From JAAYUK01 sp964392915 (GTDB lineage Bacteria > Nitrospirota > Thermodesulfovibrionia > Thermodesulfovibrionales > Dissulfurispiraceae), in contig CAYMRS010000001.1 of assembly GCA_964392915.1 (NCBI GenBank), forward strand, positions 55,713 to 119,712: a stretch of DNA of 64,000 bases. Reading direction: 5' to 3'. A program made the position numbers and the translations under genes. Under the pieces are notes generated by a model. It was given only the letters and a program-made list of their open reading frames with translations. It was not told where the DNA came from and ran no database searches. Of this stretch, positions 44,644 to 53,590 are shown piece after piece; position 1 is the first letter of the stretch, and each line of letters starts with the position of its first letter.

Positions 44644-46587
44644 TCAGCTATCATGCTGTATATTCATGATTTTATTGAGAGTACTCTTCAGCGTGGACAG
44701 CGCTTTTTCATCAAAAATGCCTTCACGATAGAAGCAACGCTGATAGAATTCCGCGAAACGCACTGCCAACGCGCGCAGGTCATCCTGCGCGATGCGTGAT
44801 GTCATCTCGCGAAGACCCTCGCCTGATTCCCGGGGGTAGCCCAGGCGGTTTAGTTGTGCAAGATACTGCTCAAGAATCCGCTCTTCCGGACGTTTCCGGT
44901 GTTTCAGATAGCGGAGATATCCTCCTGCCATAACCACAACTGCCAGCACGCTCCCCAGAATGATAAGTGTCTTGCGGTCGGGCGAAAAACTGCTGTCGAA
45001 TCCCCGCAGACGCTTGCCCATGGATTGAAACAGCCGGACCTGCTTCTCAAAGTCATAATTGATGACGAACGCATTCCAGGCGTATTGAATCGAGTCCATG
45101 AACATGCGCATCCTGAGCACAATACTCCGTTCGATTGCTGATGAATAGGCCTCTAAGAGGGCAGGCGTCGGATCGAACCTGATCCACCCTCGCCCCGGAA
45201 AATACGCTTCCACCCAGACATGCGCGCTCTTCTGGGGAATCGCGTAATACCCGCCGAGTTCGCTGTAATAGCCTCCGCGGTAACCGCCGACAAGCCGCGC
45301 CGGAATGTCGTTCAGCCGCAGCATAACCGCCAAAGCAGACGCGAAATATTCACAGTTGCCGCTCCGCTTCTCAAAAAGAAATTCATGCAGCGGGTCGCCG
45401 CTCACGGGAAGAGAGGTGAGGCTATAGGTATAAACATCGCTGTCACGCAAATGCTCCGCAAGAGCGGTAGCAGCAGCCATGCCAACCTGCGAACCAACCA
45501 GAGAGTGTATGTGCTTTCTGATCTGATCCAGCTCTTTATCAGGCAGTTGTCTGTATCGGAAAGCGGGCTCATCCCTGTCCGCTAACTCCGCCACAAGCGC
45601 GGAGTTAGCCTCATACCGGATGCGGCGTTCAAACGCGGATGGAAGCGAAATGGTCAGATCCCGGGAAATCATCGCCTGTTGCGGTGAAACAGAAAGCGGA
45701 CGGTCGAGCGCGAACAGATACCGGTTCTGATACGGTTCAAGATAAATTACCTGACGCACAGACCGGCCATGTCCGGAACGGAACTCTGCCGCGCCCTGTT
45801 CTTCACGGGCGCGGGTCCATTTCCTGCCGTCGAAGGTTTCAAGCACTATGCCCCGCCAGTACAGATCCGCATCACGAATACGCGGCATTTCGACCCGGAA
45901 TGCGATGGATGCATCCTCCTGAATCCCTGCCACCTCACCCAGGGATATCTCTTCGCTGAACCCTGTTGAGGCCCCGGCCCCACGATTCAGAAAGGTCATC
46001 AGAGGGAACGTCGACCGGGGCAAAACAATAAAGAGCAGCAGGCTGAGCGGAATCGCAATCGTGGGAATAAGCAGTGAAGCAGACAGCATGCGGCGTACAA
46101 CCTGTCGTGAGACCTCAAGGCCGCTCTCCTGAACATAATAGGCAAGAAAGATGATTGCAGTCGAGAGCAGATACATGAGCACAAGCAGGGCCGCGAGAAA
46201 ATCCATATCAATCGAAACAAGCGCCGAACCCGCAAGCAGAAAAACCGCAAGCAGATATATCTGCATGAAGTCTCGAAAGCCCTTTTTCTCGAGCAGTTTG
46301 ATGCCTGTCAGAAGCAACAGCATCTGAAGTACCGGTGTGACCGGATCAGCAAACGAAATTCGGAAAACAGCTATCCCGACAAAGACAACCGCGGTAAGAT
46401 TCAACAGCCAGCGTGGAATTATCTCTGACGGCCTGCGTTCAAACGAGAGCGCAACGGCGCAGAGAACAAGGAATATGAATCCGTACGTCAGTCCGACCGC
46501 CCGGGCAACCATGGCAAAAGCAAGTAGCGCTATTGCATACGTCAGTGCCGTTACAACCGTCTCGATGCGTATGTTATGAGCTGCCAT
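44644..46587 (-). CDS. Membrane transglutaminase-like protein (DUF3488-TgpA type)
   Basis: 647 aa: about six to eight membrane segments in residues 10-215 (DUF3488), an extracytoplasmic transglutaminase core with the Cys of SGNCEYFASALAVML, His of KSAHVWVEAYFPGRGW and Asp of FDPTP, then another membrane segment and a C-terminal DUF4129-like cytosolic tail. This is the TgpA architecture, a cysteine-type enzyme with transglutaminase or protease activity in the periplasm. It overlaps the DUF58 gene by 14 nt; moxR-DUF58-transglutaminase is a recurring operon. Confidence 0.88.
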   Translation of the reverse strand: MAAHNIRIETVVTALTYAIALLAFAMVARAVGLTYGFIFLVLCAVALSFERRPSEIIPRWLLNLTAVVFVGIAVFRISFADPVTPVLQMLLLLTGIKLLEKKGFRDFMQIYLLAVFLLAGSALVSIDMDFLAALLVLMYLLSTAIIFLAYYVQESGLEVSRQVVRRMLSASLLIPTIAIPLSLLLFIVLPRSTFPLMTFLNRGAGASTGFSEEISLGEVAGIQEDASIAFRVEMPRIRDADLYWRGIVLETFDGRKWTRAREEQGAAEFRSGHGRSVRQVIYLEPYQNRYLFALDRPLSVSPQQAMISRDLTISLPSAFERRIRYEANSALVAELADRDEPAFRYRQLPDKELDQIRKHIHSLVGSQVGMAAATALAEHLRDSDVYTYSLTSLPVSGDPLHEFLFEKRSGNCEYFASALAVMLRLNDIPARLVGGYRGGYYSELGGYYAIPQKSAHVWVEAYFPGRGWIRFDPTPALLEAYSSAIERSIVLRMRMFMDSIQYAWNAFVINYDFEKQVRLFQSMGKRLRGFDSSFSPDRKTLIILGSVLAVVVMAGGYLRYLKHRKRPEERILEQYLAQLNRLGYPRESGEGLREMTSRIAQDDLRALAVRFAEFYQRCFYREGIFDEKALSTLKSTLNKIMNIQHDS

Positions 46588-47479
46588 ACAATGCCAATTC
46601 CCTGAGCATCGACCGTTTATGCTGTTGAGTTAATGCAGGCCGGTACAATCGTTCGCCAACCTGCAGCCCAACCGGCATGCCGCGCCGATGCATCTGCAGG
46701 ATAAAGCCGGTAATACAGGAGATTCTCTCCTCAATATTCTCGATCGAAATCCGATCGAACTCAACAACAACCGGTTCATCCGCCAATGAAGCAAACTCTT
46801 TGGTCTTGAGCGCTCCGGTGCGGGCGCTCGCCTTCCAGTGAATGTACTTGAGCGGATCTCCATAAACGTAATCACGGACAGAAATCGCCTCGGCATCGAA
46901 ACCCGCGGAATCGAGTGAACGATCTCCCTGTATCCTTCGATGAGCGATCGCCGATTCCTGAACAAGCAGGCACTGTTTTGGCTTCGCAAAGACGACCCCT
47001 TCATGCGTGCCGGAAAGAGTCCGGCAGCGGGTGAAAAAACTGAACGGAAAGACCGAACAAATGCGAATACCCTCCAGGCGGTAGGTTCCGCGGCAATCGA
47101 ACTCCCACGGAATGTGCAGCGTTTCCTCCCGTCCGGCCTCGACAAACGGAAAAACAAGCACCCTGCCGTTCATATGCACTCTCATCAGAAAGACAGGGAA
47201 GAACCGCCGCCGGTTTCTGAGCGTTACGGCAAGTGGAAACTCAGTTCCGGCATAGACCTCATCAGGCATCGAAAAAACAACCTCAACCCCCGTTAAATTA
47301 TGCCGGCCAAGAAACCCCGACAGCACCATATAACTGAGGAATACCGAGACAATAAGGTAAATGAGATTGTTGCCGGTGTTGACCGCGCCGAAACCGAGCA
47401 GGAGCGTAACCGCGATATACAGCCATCCGGCCTTCGAAATCCGGATTACACCGGGAGGCGTATCTGACCGACGAGCGAT
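46574..47479 (-). CDS. DUF58 family protein with non-canonical start
   Basis: DUF58 protein with two N-terminal membrane segments and a vWA-like C-terminal region (GDRSLDSAGFDAEAISVRDYVYGDPLKYIHWKASART is the family hallmark). From the first ATG (47329) the protein would lack its membrane part, although the upstream codons in frame clearly encode it: WLYIAVTLLLGFG, NTGNNLIYLIVSVFLSY. No ATG, GTG or TTG occurs in frame between the preceding stop (47570) and 47329. An ATC at 47479 lies 8 nt after AAGGAG, inside the moxR 3' end, and would give ARRSDTPPGV..., 301 aa. Start is therefore uncertain; a sequence error is possible. Confidence 0.8.
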   Translation of the reverse strand: MARRSDTPPGVIRISKAGWLYIAVTLLLGFGAVNTGNNLIYLIVSVFLSYMVLSGFLGRHNLTGVEVVFSMPDEVYAGTEFPLAVTLRNRRRFFPVFLMRVHMNGRVLVFPFVEAGREETLHIPWEFDCRGTYRLEGIRICSVFPFSFFTRCRTLSGTHEGVVFAKPKQCLLVQESAIAHRRIQGDRSLDSAGFDAEAISVRDYVYGDPLKYIHWKASARTGALKTKEFASLADEPVVVEFDRISIENIEERISCITGFILQMHRRGMPVGLQVGERLYRPALTQQHKRSMLRELALYGSS

Positions 47480-48378
47480 TGGATAATCTCCTTCTTGTTC
47501 ATGCCGGCATATTCGTCGCGGTAAATAAGGCGGTGCGGCACCGTATACTGGGCAAGCTGCTTCACATCTTCAGGAATAACATAATCACGTCCGCTGAAGT
47601 ATGCAAGAGTCCGCGCGGTCGACTGGATGGCGAGAACGCCGCGGGTCGATATGCCCGCTACGATATACTTGCTGGAACGTGTCGCCTCCACAATATCGAG
47701 TATATACTCAAGCACCCTGTCCGAAATCATAATGCTCGTGCGGATCTCGTCCTGAATGGCAAGCACATCCTCTTTCTTCATCATCGGAACAATATCGTAC
47801 AAATCTTCCCGACGGCTTCCCGACTTCAGAATTTCCATGACCGCATTCCGGTCGGGATATCCGACACTGATTTTCATCATGAACCGGTCGAGCTGTGACT
47901 CCGGAAGGGAAAATGTGCCGAACTGCTCGACCGGATTCTGCGTGGCTATCACGAAAAAAGGCCTTGCCAGCTTGTAGGTTTTGCCTTCAATCGTCGTCTG
48001 CTTTTCCGCCATGGCCTCAAGCAGCGCGCTCTGCGTTTTCGGCGTTGCGCGGTTGATTTCATCCACCAATACGATATTATTGAAAATCGGGCCGGGATGG
48101 AATTCAAACGCATTCGCATTCTTGTTGTATATCGAAAGACCGGTAATGTCGCTCGGCAGCAAATCACTCGTGCACTGTATGCGCCCAAAGTTCATGCCGA
48201 GCGCCTTCGCGATGGCTATCGCAATGGTGGTCTTGCCGAGGCCCGGCAAATCCTCAACCAGCAGGTGGCCGCGCGAGAAAAAACTGATGAGCGCGAGCTT
48301 CAGGGCGCTGGATTTCCCGTGAAGGTATTTTGAAAGAAAGGTAATTATTTCATCAATCGTCCGGTTTTTCAGTTCCAT
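47446..48378 (-). CDS. MoxR-type AAA+ ATPase
   Basis: 310 aa AAA+ chaperone-like ATPase: Walker A EDLPGLGKTTIAIAIAKA, Walker B IVLVDEINRATPKTQSALLEAM, sensor 1 FVIATQNPVEQFGTFSLPESQLDRFMM, which is the MoxR signature. MoxR proteins act with DUF58/vWA partners in maturation of cell-envelope or metalloenzyme complexes. First gene of the operon, with its own promoter. Confidence 0.95.
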   Translation of the reverse strand: MELKNRTIDEIITFLSKYLHGKSSALKLALISFFSRGHLLVEDLPGLGKTTIAIAIAKALGMNFGRIQCTSDLLPSDITGLSIYNKNANAFEFHPGPIFNNIVLVDEINRATPKTQSALLEAMAEKQTTIEGKTYKLARPFFVIATQNPVEQFGTFSLPESQLDRFMMKISVGYPDRNAVMEILKSGSRREDLYDIVPMMKKEDVLAIQDEIRTSIMISDRVLEYILDIVEATRSSKYIVAGISTRGVLAIQSTARTLAYFSGRDYVIPEDVKQLAQYTVPHRLIYRDEYAGMNKKEIIQSLVGQIRLPV

Positions 48379-48393
48379 GGTCCCTCTGTGTTT

Positions 48394-48422
48394 ATTTTAG
48401 CTCATTTTCGCTTTTCAGCCAA
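48394..48422 (-). promoter_or_regulatory. Sigma-70 type promoter of moxR operon
   Basis: Minus strand TTGGCT (-35), 17-nt spacer, TAAAAT (-10). Start predicted about 8 nt upstream of the moxR ATG leader GAGGG. Lies in the 61-bp divergent gap shared with rlmI. Confidence 0.55.
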
Positions 48423-48439
48423 ATAACGTACAATAAGGC

Positions 48440-49600
48440 ATGAAAAAAGTCATTCTTCACCGCTCAAGCCGTATCCTCGCGGGTCACCCCTGGATTTTCT
48501 CCAACGAAATCGCGGGCAGTCCAAAGACCTTCGAGCCGGGAGCGCTTGTCGAGGTGCTTGACTCAAAGGATACCTTTCTCGGCATCGGCTATATCAATCC
48601 GAATTCCCTTATCGCCGTCCGGTTGCTGACCCGCAGGCAGGTGACCATTGACCAGACATTCTTTGCGCGGCGGATCTCCGCGGCGCTCACACGCCGGAAG
48701 CAGTATGTCGGAAACCGCAATGCCTATCGCGCTGTTTTCAGCGAAAGCGACCAACTACCCGGACTGATTGTTGACCGTTACGGTGACTGCCTTTCGGTCC
48801 AGATTCTGACACTCGGGATGGAGTGTCAGCGTGCGATTATTCTTGCCGCACTCGATGAAGTCATGACTCCTGCAACCATCGTCCTCAGAAATGACGGCAG
48901 GTCCCGCACACTGGAAGGATTGCCGCTCGAAAAAAGCGTTGTCAAGGGCTCGCTGGACACTCTTCCCCGGATTACAGAAGGGTCTGTTGCCTTTGAAGTC
49001 GATCCGCTCGGCGGCCAGAAGACCGGCTTCTTTCTGGACCAGCACGAAAACCGCATGGCGCTCGCGGCGCTCGCCCGCGGAGGATCGGCGCTCGATCTCT
49101 TCTGCTACTCCGGAGCGTGGGGCATGCAACTCGCGCGGCACGGCATGCAGGTTACGCTGGTCGACGATTCCGATGCCGCAATACATCTGGTGCAGCGGCA
49201 AGCGGAATTGAACGAACTCGCAGACCGCTGCGCTCCGGTGAAGGAAGATGCCTTCTCGTTTCTGAAGCGGAAAATCGTGTCGGGCAAATCATACGATGTT
49301 ATTGTCTGCGATCCGCCTGCCTTTGTGAAAAGCAAGGCAAAGATCAAGGAAGCACTCCGCGGCTACCGCGATGTCAATGCCATGTGCATGAAGTTGATCG
49401 CCGAAGGCGGCATTCTGGCTACTTCGTCATGCTCGCATCACATCGACCGGGAGTCATTTCTCGACATGCTTCGCCATGCCGCCCGCGATGCAGGACGCTC
49501 TCCCCGCATGCTCGAATATCGCTCACAGGGCAAAGATCACCCTGTCCTGCTCGCCGCACCCGAGACCGAATACCTGAAGTGCGCCTTTCTGCAGTTCTGA
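48440..49600 (+). CDS. rlmI: 23S rRNA methyltransferase, RlmI family
   Basis: 386-aa class I SAM methyltransferase of the RlmI group (m5C1962 of 23S rRNA in E. coli). N-terminal PUA-like domain (ILAGHPWIFSNEI...), then EVDPLGGQKTGFFLDQHENR, ALDLFCYSGAWGMQLAR (SAM motif I), IVCDPPAFVKSK and SSCSHHIDRESF. The only plus-strand gene of the first 56 kb; a TACAAT -10 box sits directly before it. Its 3' end borders the direct repeat of the sulfolactate cassette. Confidence 0.92.
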   Translation: MKKVILHRSSRILAGHPWIFSNEIAGSPKTFEPGALVEVLDSKDTFLGIGYINPNSLIAVRLLTRRQVTIDQTFFARRISAALTRRKQYVGNRNAYRAVFSESDQLPGLIVDRYGDCLSVQILTLGMECQRAIILAALDEVMTPATIVLRNDGRSRTLEGLPLEKSVVKGSLDTLPRITEGSVAFEVDPLGGQKTGFFLDQHENRMALAALARGGSALDLFCYSGAWGMQLARHGMQVTLVDDSDAAIHLVQRQAELNELADRCAPVKEDAFSFLKRKIVSGKSYDVIVCDPPAFVKSKAKIKEALRGYRDVNAMCMKLIAEGGILATSSCSHHIDRESFLDMLRHAARDAGRSPRMLEYRSQGKDHPVLLAAPETEYLKCAFLQF

Positions 49601-49618
49601 ACTGACTGACCCCTGTTG

Positions 49619-49669
49619 TCAATAATGTACACCAAAGCATTCAGGCCGCGACAAAAAAGGCCCGCTGCC
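49619..49669. repeat. Direct repeat, left copy, bordering cassette
   Basis: 51 bp beginning TCAATAATG and ending GGCCCGCTGCC, matching 58532-58583 in the same orientation with four substitutions and one A more or less in the A-run. The two copies bracket the whole sulfolactate gene set. Confidence 0.85.
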
Positions 49670-49689
49670 TCGCTAATGGTGAACGGGCC
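49653..49689 (-). terminator. Terminator after larA-like gene
   Basis: Minus strand GGCCCG ... CGGGCC stem with a 19-nt loop followed by six T, 25 nt after the larA-like stop. Its 3' arm and T-run belong to the direct repeat. Confidence 0.75.
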
Positions 49690-49713
49690 GCCTTGCGAGG
49701 AGCAGACAAGTCG

Positions 49714-50952
49714 TCAATTCCCCGGCAACAGATTCCCATGCTCATCAAATAATAATGGGATATAGTCGCTTGCCCGTTCGCACATTTCTGCTGATGCAAA
49801 GGCTTGTTCATTGAGCCAGAGTTCTTCGAGATGAAGGGTGTTTCTGATTCTGGCAACAGAAACTGACTGGTCTTCTGTGGCCTTCATGCCTTTCAGTGCC
49901 CACATTATAGCGTCATAGTCACTTCCGGGGAATGGCGGGCAAAAGGCCCTGTCCCAAAACCCGGTTGTCCGGACATTCATGAGTGTGGCATTCCAGTCAA
50001 TTTGATCGACAAGATTTCGTGTTGTTAAATCCACCAGGCCAAGCCCGTTCGCGTTGCCGTGCGATTCTTTCGACAGACGCAGAACGACGATGCGCTTAAT
50101 CCTGGGCCACTCGGGCTCTGGCAGTCCAGTAGCTTTCCAACGACCAATTACGTTGGTATCCATTCCCGTGCCGCTGAAGTTCTTCCCCATTTCCTCGATG
50201 ATGAGCACATCAACCTGCTTGACGGGAAGTCGCGGAAGTAGCCCTGAGGCATATTGAAGAAGCTTTTTTTCGCCTTCCTCCATTTCACCCGGCAGAAGCG
50301 CTTCCACCCAGGCGGTTTCCTCATAGCCGTTCTCAACGATTGCAAGGCCGCCGATGACCGGCATTTTTTCCAAAGCAAGACGCCCCATTTCGACAATGGA
50401 AGCATACATTCCGGAAGAGCTGAGTTTGTGCACCTGCGTCGCCCCGAGCACCTTGCCAAGCCCGACAGTCAGCATTTTGAAGAGACCGCTCGCGAGTCTG
50501 TCCTGAAATGCTGTGTGGGGTTTGACACGGTTGATTGCGAAAATTGCTTCCGCCTTGTGCGCCTCTGCATCGACATACAATAAGTGACCGCCGGGAGTAG
50601 TACCAACAGCAACAGCTTCGGACGTAATCCGCAAAGGAGCACAGACCGCGTCTTCCGTAATGCCGAGGTGCCGGAGAACCTGAGTCTGCCCTTCGACCGT
50701 GCCTCCGCCATGGCTGCCCATTGAGGCAACGAGAAAAGGTTTCGCTTCCATGGAGCGAAGTGCCTTGACGACCGTTTTCAGGATGAGCGGTATGTTATTG
50801 ATCCCCCGGCTTCCTGCCGTAATCGCGACACTCATGCCTGGACGAACGCATGGCGCGAATCGCTGCATCTGTTGGACAATAACATCCTCGACAGCATCGA
50901 TACGTGGCCGGGGAAACTGCTGCCTGACCTTTGCGAGAGACAACTGTTTCAT
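49714..50952 (-). CDS. LarA-like nickel-dependent hydroxyacid racemase
   Basis: 412 aa from the ATG at 50952 (MKQLSLAKVR); the frame to 51030 adds 26 residues across a hairpin. Member of the LarA/DUF2088 superfamily. Residues aligning with the Lactobacillus LarA site are kept: His81 (MGSH; LarA H108), His146 (KPH; H174), Lys159 (LFK; K184, which carries the pincer cofactor) and His175 (QVH; H200, nickel ligand). Spacings 65, 13 and 16 compare with 66, 10 and 16 in LarA. No larBCE cofactor genes are in the window. In this cassette the probable substrate is sulfolactate rather than lactate; substrate is inferred. Confidence 0.7.
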   Translation of the reverse strand: MKQLSLAKVRQQFPRPRIDAVEDVIVQQMQRFAPCVRPGMSVAITAGSRGINNIPLILKTVVKALRSMEAKPFLVASMGSHGGGTVEGQTQVLRHLGITEDAVCAPLRITSEAVAVGTTPGGHLLYVDAEAHKAEAIFAINRVKPHTAFQDRLASGLFKMLTVGLGKVLGATQVHKLSSSGMYASIVEMGRLALEKMPVIGGLAIVENGYEETAWVEALLPGEMEEGEKKLLQYASGLLPRLPVKQVDVLIIEEMGKNFSGTGMDTNVIGRWKATGLPEPEWPRIKRIVVLRLSKESHGNANGLGLVDLTTRNLVDQIDWNATLMNVRTTGFWDRAFCPPFPGSDYDAIMWALKGMKATEDQSVSVARIRNTLHLEELWLNEQAFASAEMCERASDYIPLLFDEHGNLLPGN

Positions 50953-50985
50953 ACGCTGACTGCGTCCTTTCCAGCAGAGGAGTTT

Positions 50986-51021
50986 ACGGGATCCCTGCAC
51001 GTTCTGGTGCAGGGATCCCGT
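50986..51021. promoter_or_regulatory. Intercistronic 15-bp perfect hairpin
   Basis: ACGGGATCCCTGCAC, 6-nt loop, exact complement. Located between the tctC stop and the larA-like start. There is no T-run on the minus strand, so it is more likely an mRNA stability or processing element than a terminator. Confidence 0.7.
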
Positions 51022-51037
51022 GACCATCACGTAATTC

Positions 51038-52012
51038 CTACTTGGTCTGCATCAGCTTCTCATCATCAAGAAGCTTCCTGACCTGCTCCTTTTGCTCCAT
51101 AATGTATTTTCTGGTCTGCGTTGCATTCATCGGATTCGGCACAAATCCTGCCTCGATAAGCTTTGCCTGAACCTCTTTGTTGGTCACAACCGAATAGAAT
51201 GCCTTGTCGAGTTTCTGTTCAATGTCCTTGGGAAGATTATTCGGCGCGAAGATGCCACGGTCAATGCGCGGATAAATCTGAACGCCAAGTTCGGCAAATG
51301 TCGGAACGTCAGGCAGCTGCGCCATCCGCTTATCCGTTCCGACTGCGAGAATGGTAACGCCGGTGCCCTTCATCTCCACAGCGGCCGGAGAATTGGTGAA
51401 TGCCGCATCAACATGACCCCCCATGATCTGCGGCTTCACCTGACCGGTTCCCTGCAGTGGGATATAGGTCAGTTTGATGCCTGCCACTTTCATGAACTGA
51501 AGCACATTGAGATGCGGTCCTGAAAACTTGCCCACAGCGGCAACCGTCACCTTGCCGGGGTTCGCCTTCGCATAGTCGATAAACTCCTTGAGGGTTTTTG
51601 CGGGGAATCCGCTCTTCACCACGAGAGCTGCAGGCGTATACTCGATCATGGTCAGATAGGTAAACTCTTCTGTCTTGTATGTGACGTCTTTCATGGTAAG
51701 CGGCTGCGTTATGATATGCGGAGAATTGAATCCAGCCAGCGTATAGCCGTCAGGCTTGGCGCCCGCCAGCGTCTGCCACGCCAACGCGCCGCCCGCCGCG
51801 GGTTTGTAGTCAGGAACAAAACGGACGCCGAGAGCCTTTTCAAAATACGGCTGCATGGCGCGAAACTCAATGTCTGACTCTCCACCCGGGTTAAATGCAA
51901 TGATATAGCTAATTTCCTTTGCCGGGAAAGCTGCACTTTCAGCCTGAGAACCAAAGAAACCAAATGCCAGCACAACAGCCAGAATGACGATGCTCAATCC
52001 TTTCATGTTCAT
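51038..52012 (-). CDS. tctC: TTT transporter solute-binding protein (TctC/Bug family)
   Basis: Periplasmic binding protein of a tripartite tricarboxylate-type transporter. 324 aa with a signal peptide (ILAVVLAFGFFGSQAESA) and the Bug signatures YIIAFNPGGESDIEFRA, PAAGGALAWQTLAGAKPDGYTL and GTGQVKPQIMGGHVDAAFTN. Encoded with tctA and tctB. In Chromohalobacter the sulfolactate uptake system SlcHFG is of this family, which supports the same substrate here. Confidence 0.92.
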   Translation of the reverse strand: MNMKGLSIVILAVVLAFGFFGSQAESAAFPAKEISYIIAFNPGGESDIEFRAMQPYFEKALGVRFVPDYKPAAGGALAWQTLAGAKPDGYTLAGFNSPHIITQPLTMKDVTYKTEEFTYLTMIEYTPAALVVKSGFPAKTLKEFIDYAKANPGKVTVAAVGKFSGPHLNVLQFMKVAGIKLTYIPLQGTGQVKPQIMGGHVDAAFTNSPAAVEMKGTGVTILAVGTDKRMAQLPDVPTFAELGVQIYPRIDRGIFAPNNLPKDIEQKLDKAFYSVVTNKEVQAKLIEAGFVPNPMNATQTRKYIMEQKEQVRKLLDDEKLMQTK

Positions 52013-52057
52013 TGAAGTTCCTTTCCTGCTGCTTGGTTATCGTTTATCATATCCAGA

Positions 52058-53575
52058 CTATACGTCATCTTCTCCAAGTTTTTCCTTGAACTTTGACCTC
52101 CTGTTCCGTATTGATGGGATCATGGTTGAGAAAATCAGCACCGCTGATACCGCAATGAAGACTGCAGAGATAGGCTTGGTAACAAAGACACTCGCATCGC
52201 CCTGATTAATCAGAAGCGTAAGGCGAAGATTGCTCTCCATCATGGGACCAAGCACCAGAGCGAGAATAAGCGGTGCCATCTCGAACTTGAACTTGCGCAT
52301 GAAGTACCCGAGCACTCCGAACCCGATCATCAACCCTATTTCAACCTGGCTGAAGTTAAGACTATAGACACCGATAAGGCAGAAAATCAGGATAAGCGGG
52401 AACAGGATAGCATAGGGAACCTTGAGAACCTTAATCCAGAGCGGAATCAATGGAAGATTCAGCACGAGCAGCATGGCGTTTCCGAGATACATACTCACAA
52501 TAGTGCCCCAGAAGATATCCGGGTACTTGGCTATAAACATGGGACCCGGCTGGAGACCATGAATCATGAAAGCGCCCAACAAAACCGCTATAACAGAGTT
52601 TGCCGGGATTCCCAAGGTGAAGAGTGGTATCATAGCGCCGCTTGAGGCGGCATTGTTGGCAGCCTCAGGTCCGGCAACGCCTGCTATATGCCCGGTTCCG
52701 AATTTTTCGGGGGTCTTCGACAGTTTTTTCTCCATCGCATAGGAAGCATAGGTGGAAATAACAGGACCAGGCCCCGGTAATACCCCGATGAGAAATCCAA
52801 GGAAACTGCCTCTCAGAATGGGACGGATGGAGTCCTTTATATCCTGCATGCTTGGCAGAAGGTTCTTTACCTTTTCCGTGACAAGCGTGGTCGCCACAAC
52901 ACGCTCCACATTCATCAGAATTTCAGAGATGCCGAAAAGGCCCATAACTGCCGGAATGAAGCCGATGCCATCCGCAAGCTCAAGAACGCCGAACGTCAGC
53001 CGCTGCGTTCCTGCTATTGCATCCATGCCGATTGTTCCGAGCAGAAGACCGAATGCCGCTGTCATGAAATCCTTCAGGATTGAGCCCGATGACATGTAGA
53101 TAATGATAACAATGCCCAAAAGCATCATGGAGAAGTACTCGGGTGGACCAAAGGCGAGCGCAAACTTTGCCATCGGCGGTGCCAGCAGCATGACGCCTAC
53201 AATCCCGATGGTGCCGGCAATGAAGGAGCCGATTGCCGCTATGCCGAGCGCTGGGCCTGCCCGCCCTTGCTTGGCCATTTGATGGCCGTCAAGACAGGTG
53301 ATGACCGACGCTGCTTCGCCTGGCATATTGACGAGAATTGACGTTGTCGAGCCACCGTACATGGCTCCGTAATAAATACCCGCAAGCATGATGATCGTTG
53401 CTACAGGCGGGATATGAAAACTCACCGGCAGCAGGAGCGCAATTGCCGCGGTCGGCCCCAGTCCGGGAAGTACCCCGACCAATGTTCCCATAAGAACTCC
53501 GATGAAGCAGAACAGGAGGTTCATTGGCTGAAATGCAATCGCCGCTCCCTGCATCAGGTGGTTAATAATGTCCAT
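52058..53575 (-). CDS. tctA: TTT transporter large membrane subunit (TctA)
   Basis: 505 aa with about ten to twelve membrane segments and the duplicated TctA signature: GVLPGLGPTAAIALLLPVSF near residue 35, GSTTSILVNMPGEAASVITCLDGHQMAKQGRAGPAL near 75, and GVLPGPGPVISTYASYAMEKKLSKTPEKFGTGHIAGVAGPEAANNA near 260. GAGGAGG lies upstream. Sodium- or proton-coupled uptake with TctB and TctC. Confidence 0.95.
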   Translation of the reverse strand: MDIINHLMQGAAIAFQPMNLLFCFIGVLMGTLVGVLPGLGPTAAIALLLPVSFHIPPVATIIMLAGIYYGAMYGGSTTSILVNMPGEAASVITCLDGHQMAKQGRAGPALGIAAIGSFIAGTIGIVGVMLLAPPMAKFALAFGPPEYFSMMLLGIVIIIYMSSGSILKDFMTAAFGLLLGTIGMDAIAGTQRLTFGVLELADGIGFIPAVMGLFGISEILMNVERVVATTLVTEKVKNLLPSMQDIKDSIRPILRGSFLGFLIGVLPGPGPVISTYASYAMEKKLSKTPEKFGTGHIAGVAGPEAANNAASSGAMIPLFTLGIPANSVIAVLLGAFMIHGLQPGPMFIAKYPDIFWGTIVSMYLGNAMLLVLNLPLIPLWIKVLKVPYAILFPLILIFCLIGVYSLNFSQVEIGLMIGFGVLGYFMRKFKFEMAPLILALVLGPMMESNLRLTLLINQGDASVFVTKPISAVFIAVSAVLIFSTMIPSIRNRRSKFKEKLGEDDV

Positions 53576-53590
53576 AGAGTTCCTCCTCTG

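Noticed and set aside
49653..49689. Possible CRISPR-like repeat because of similarity to 58532-58583
   Set aside because: Only two copies 9 kb apart, both parts of intrinsic terminators; no spacer array.
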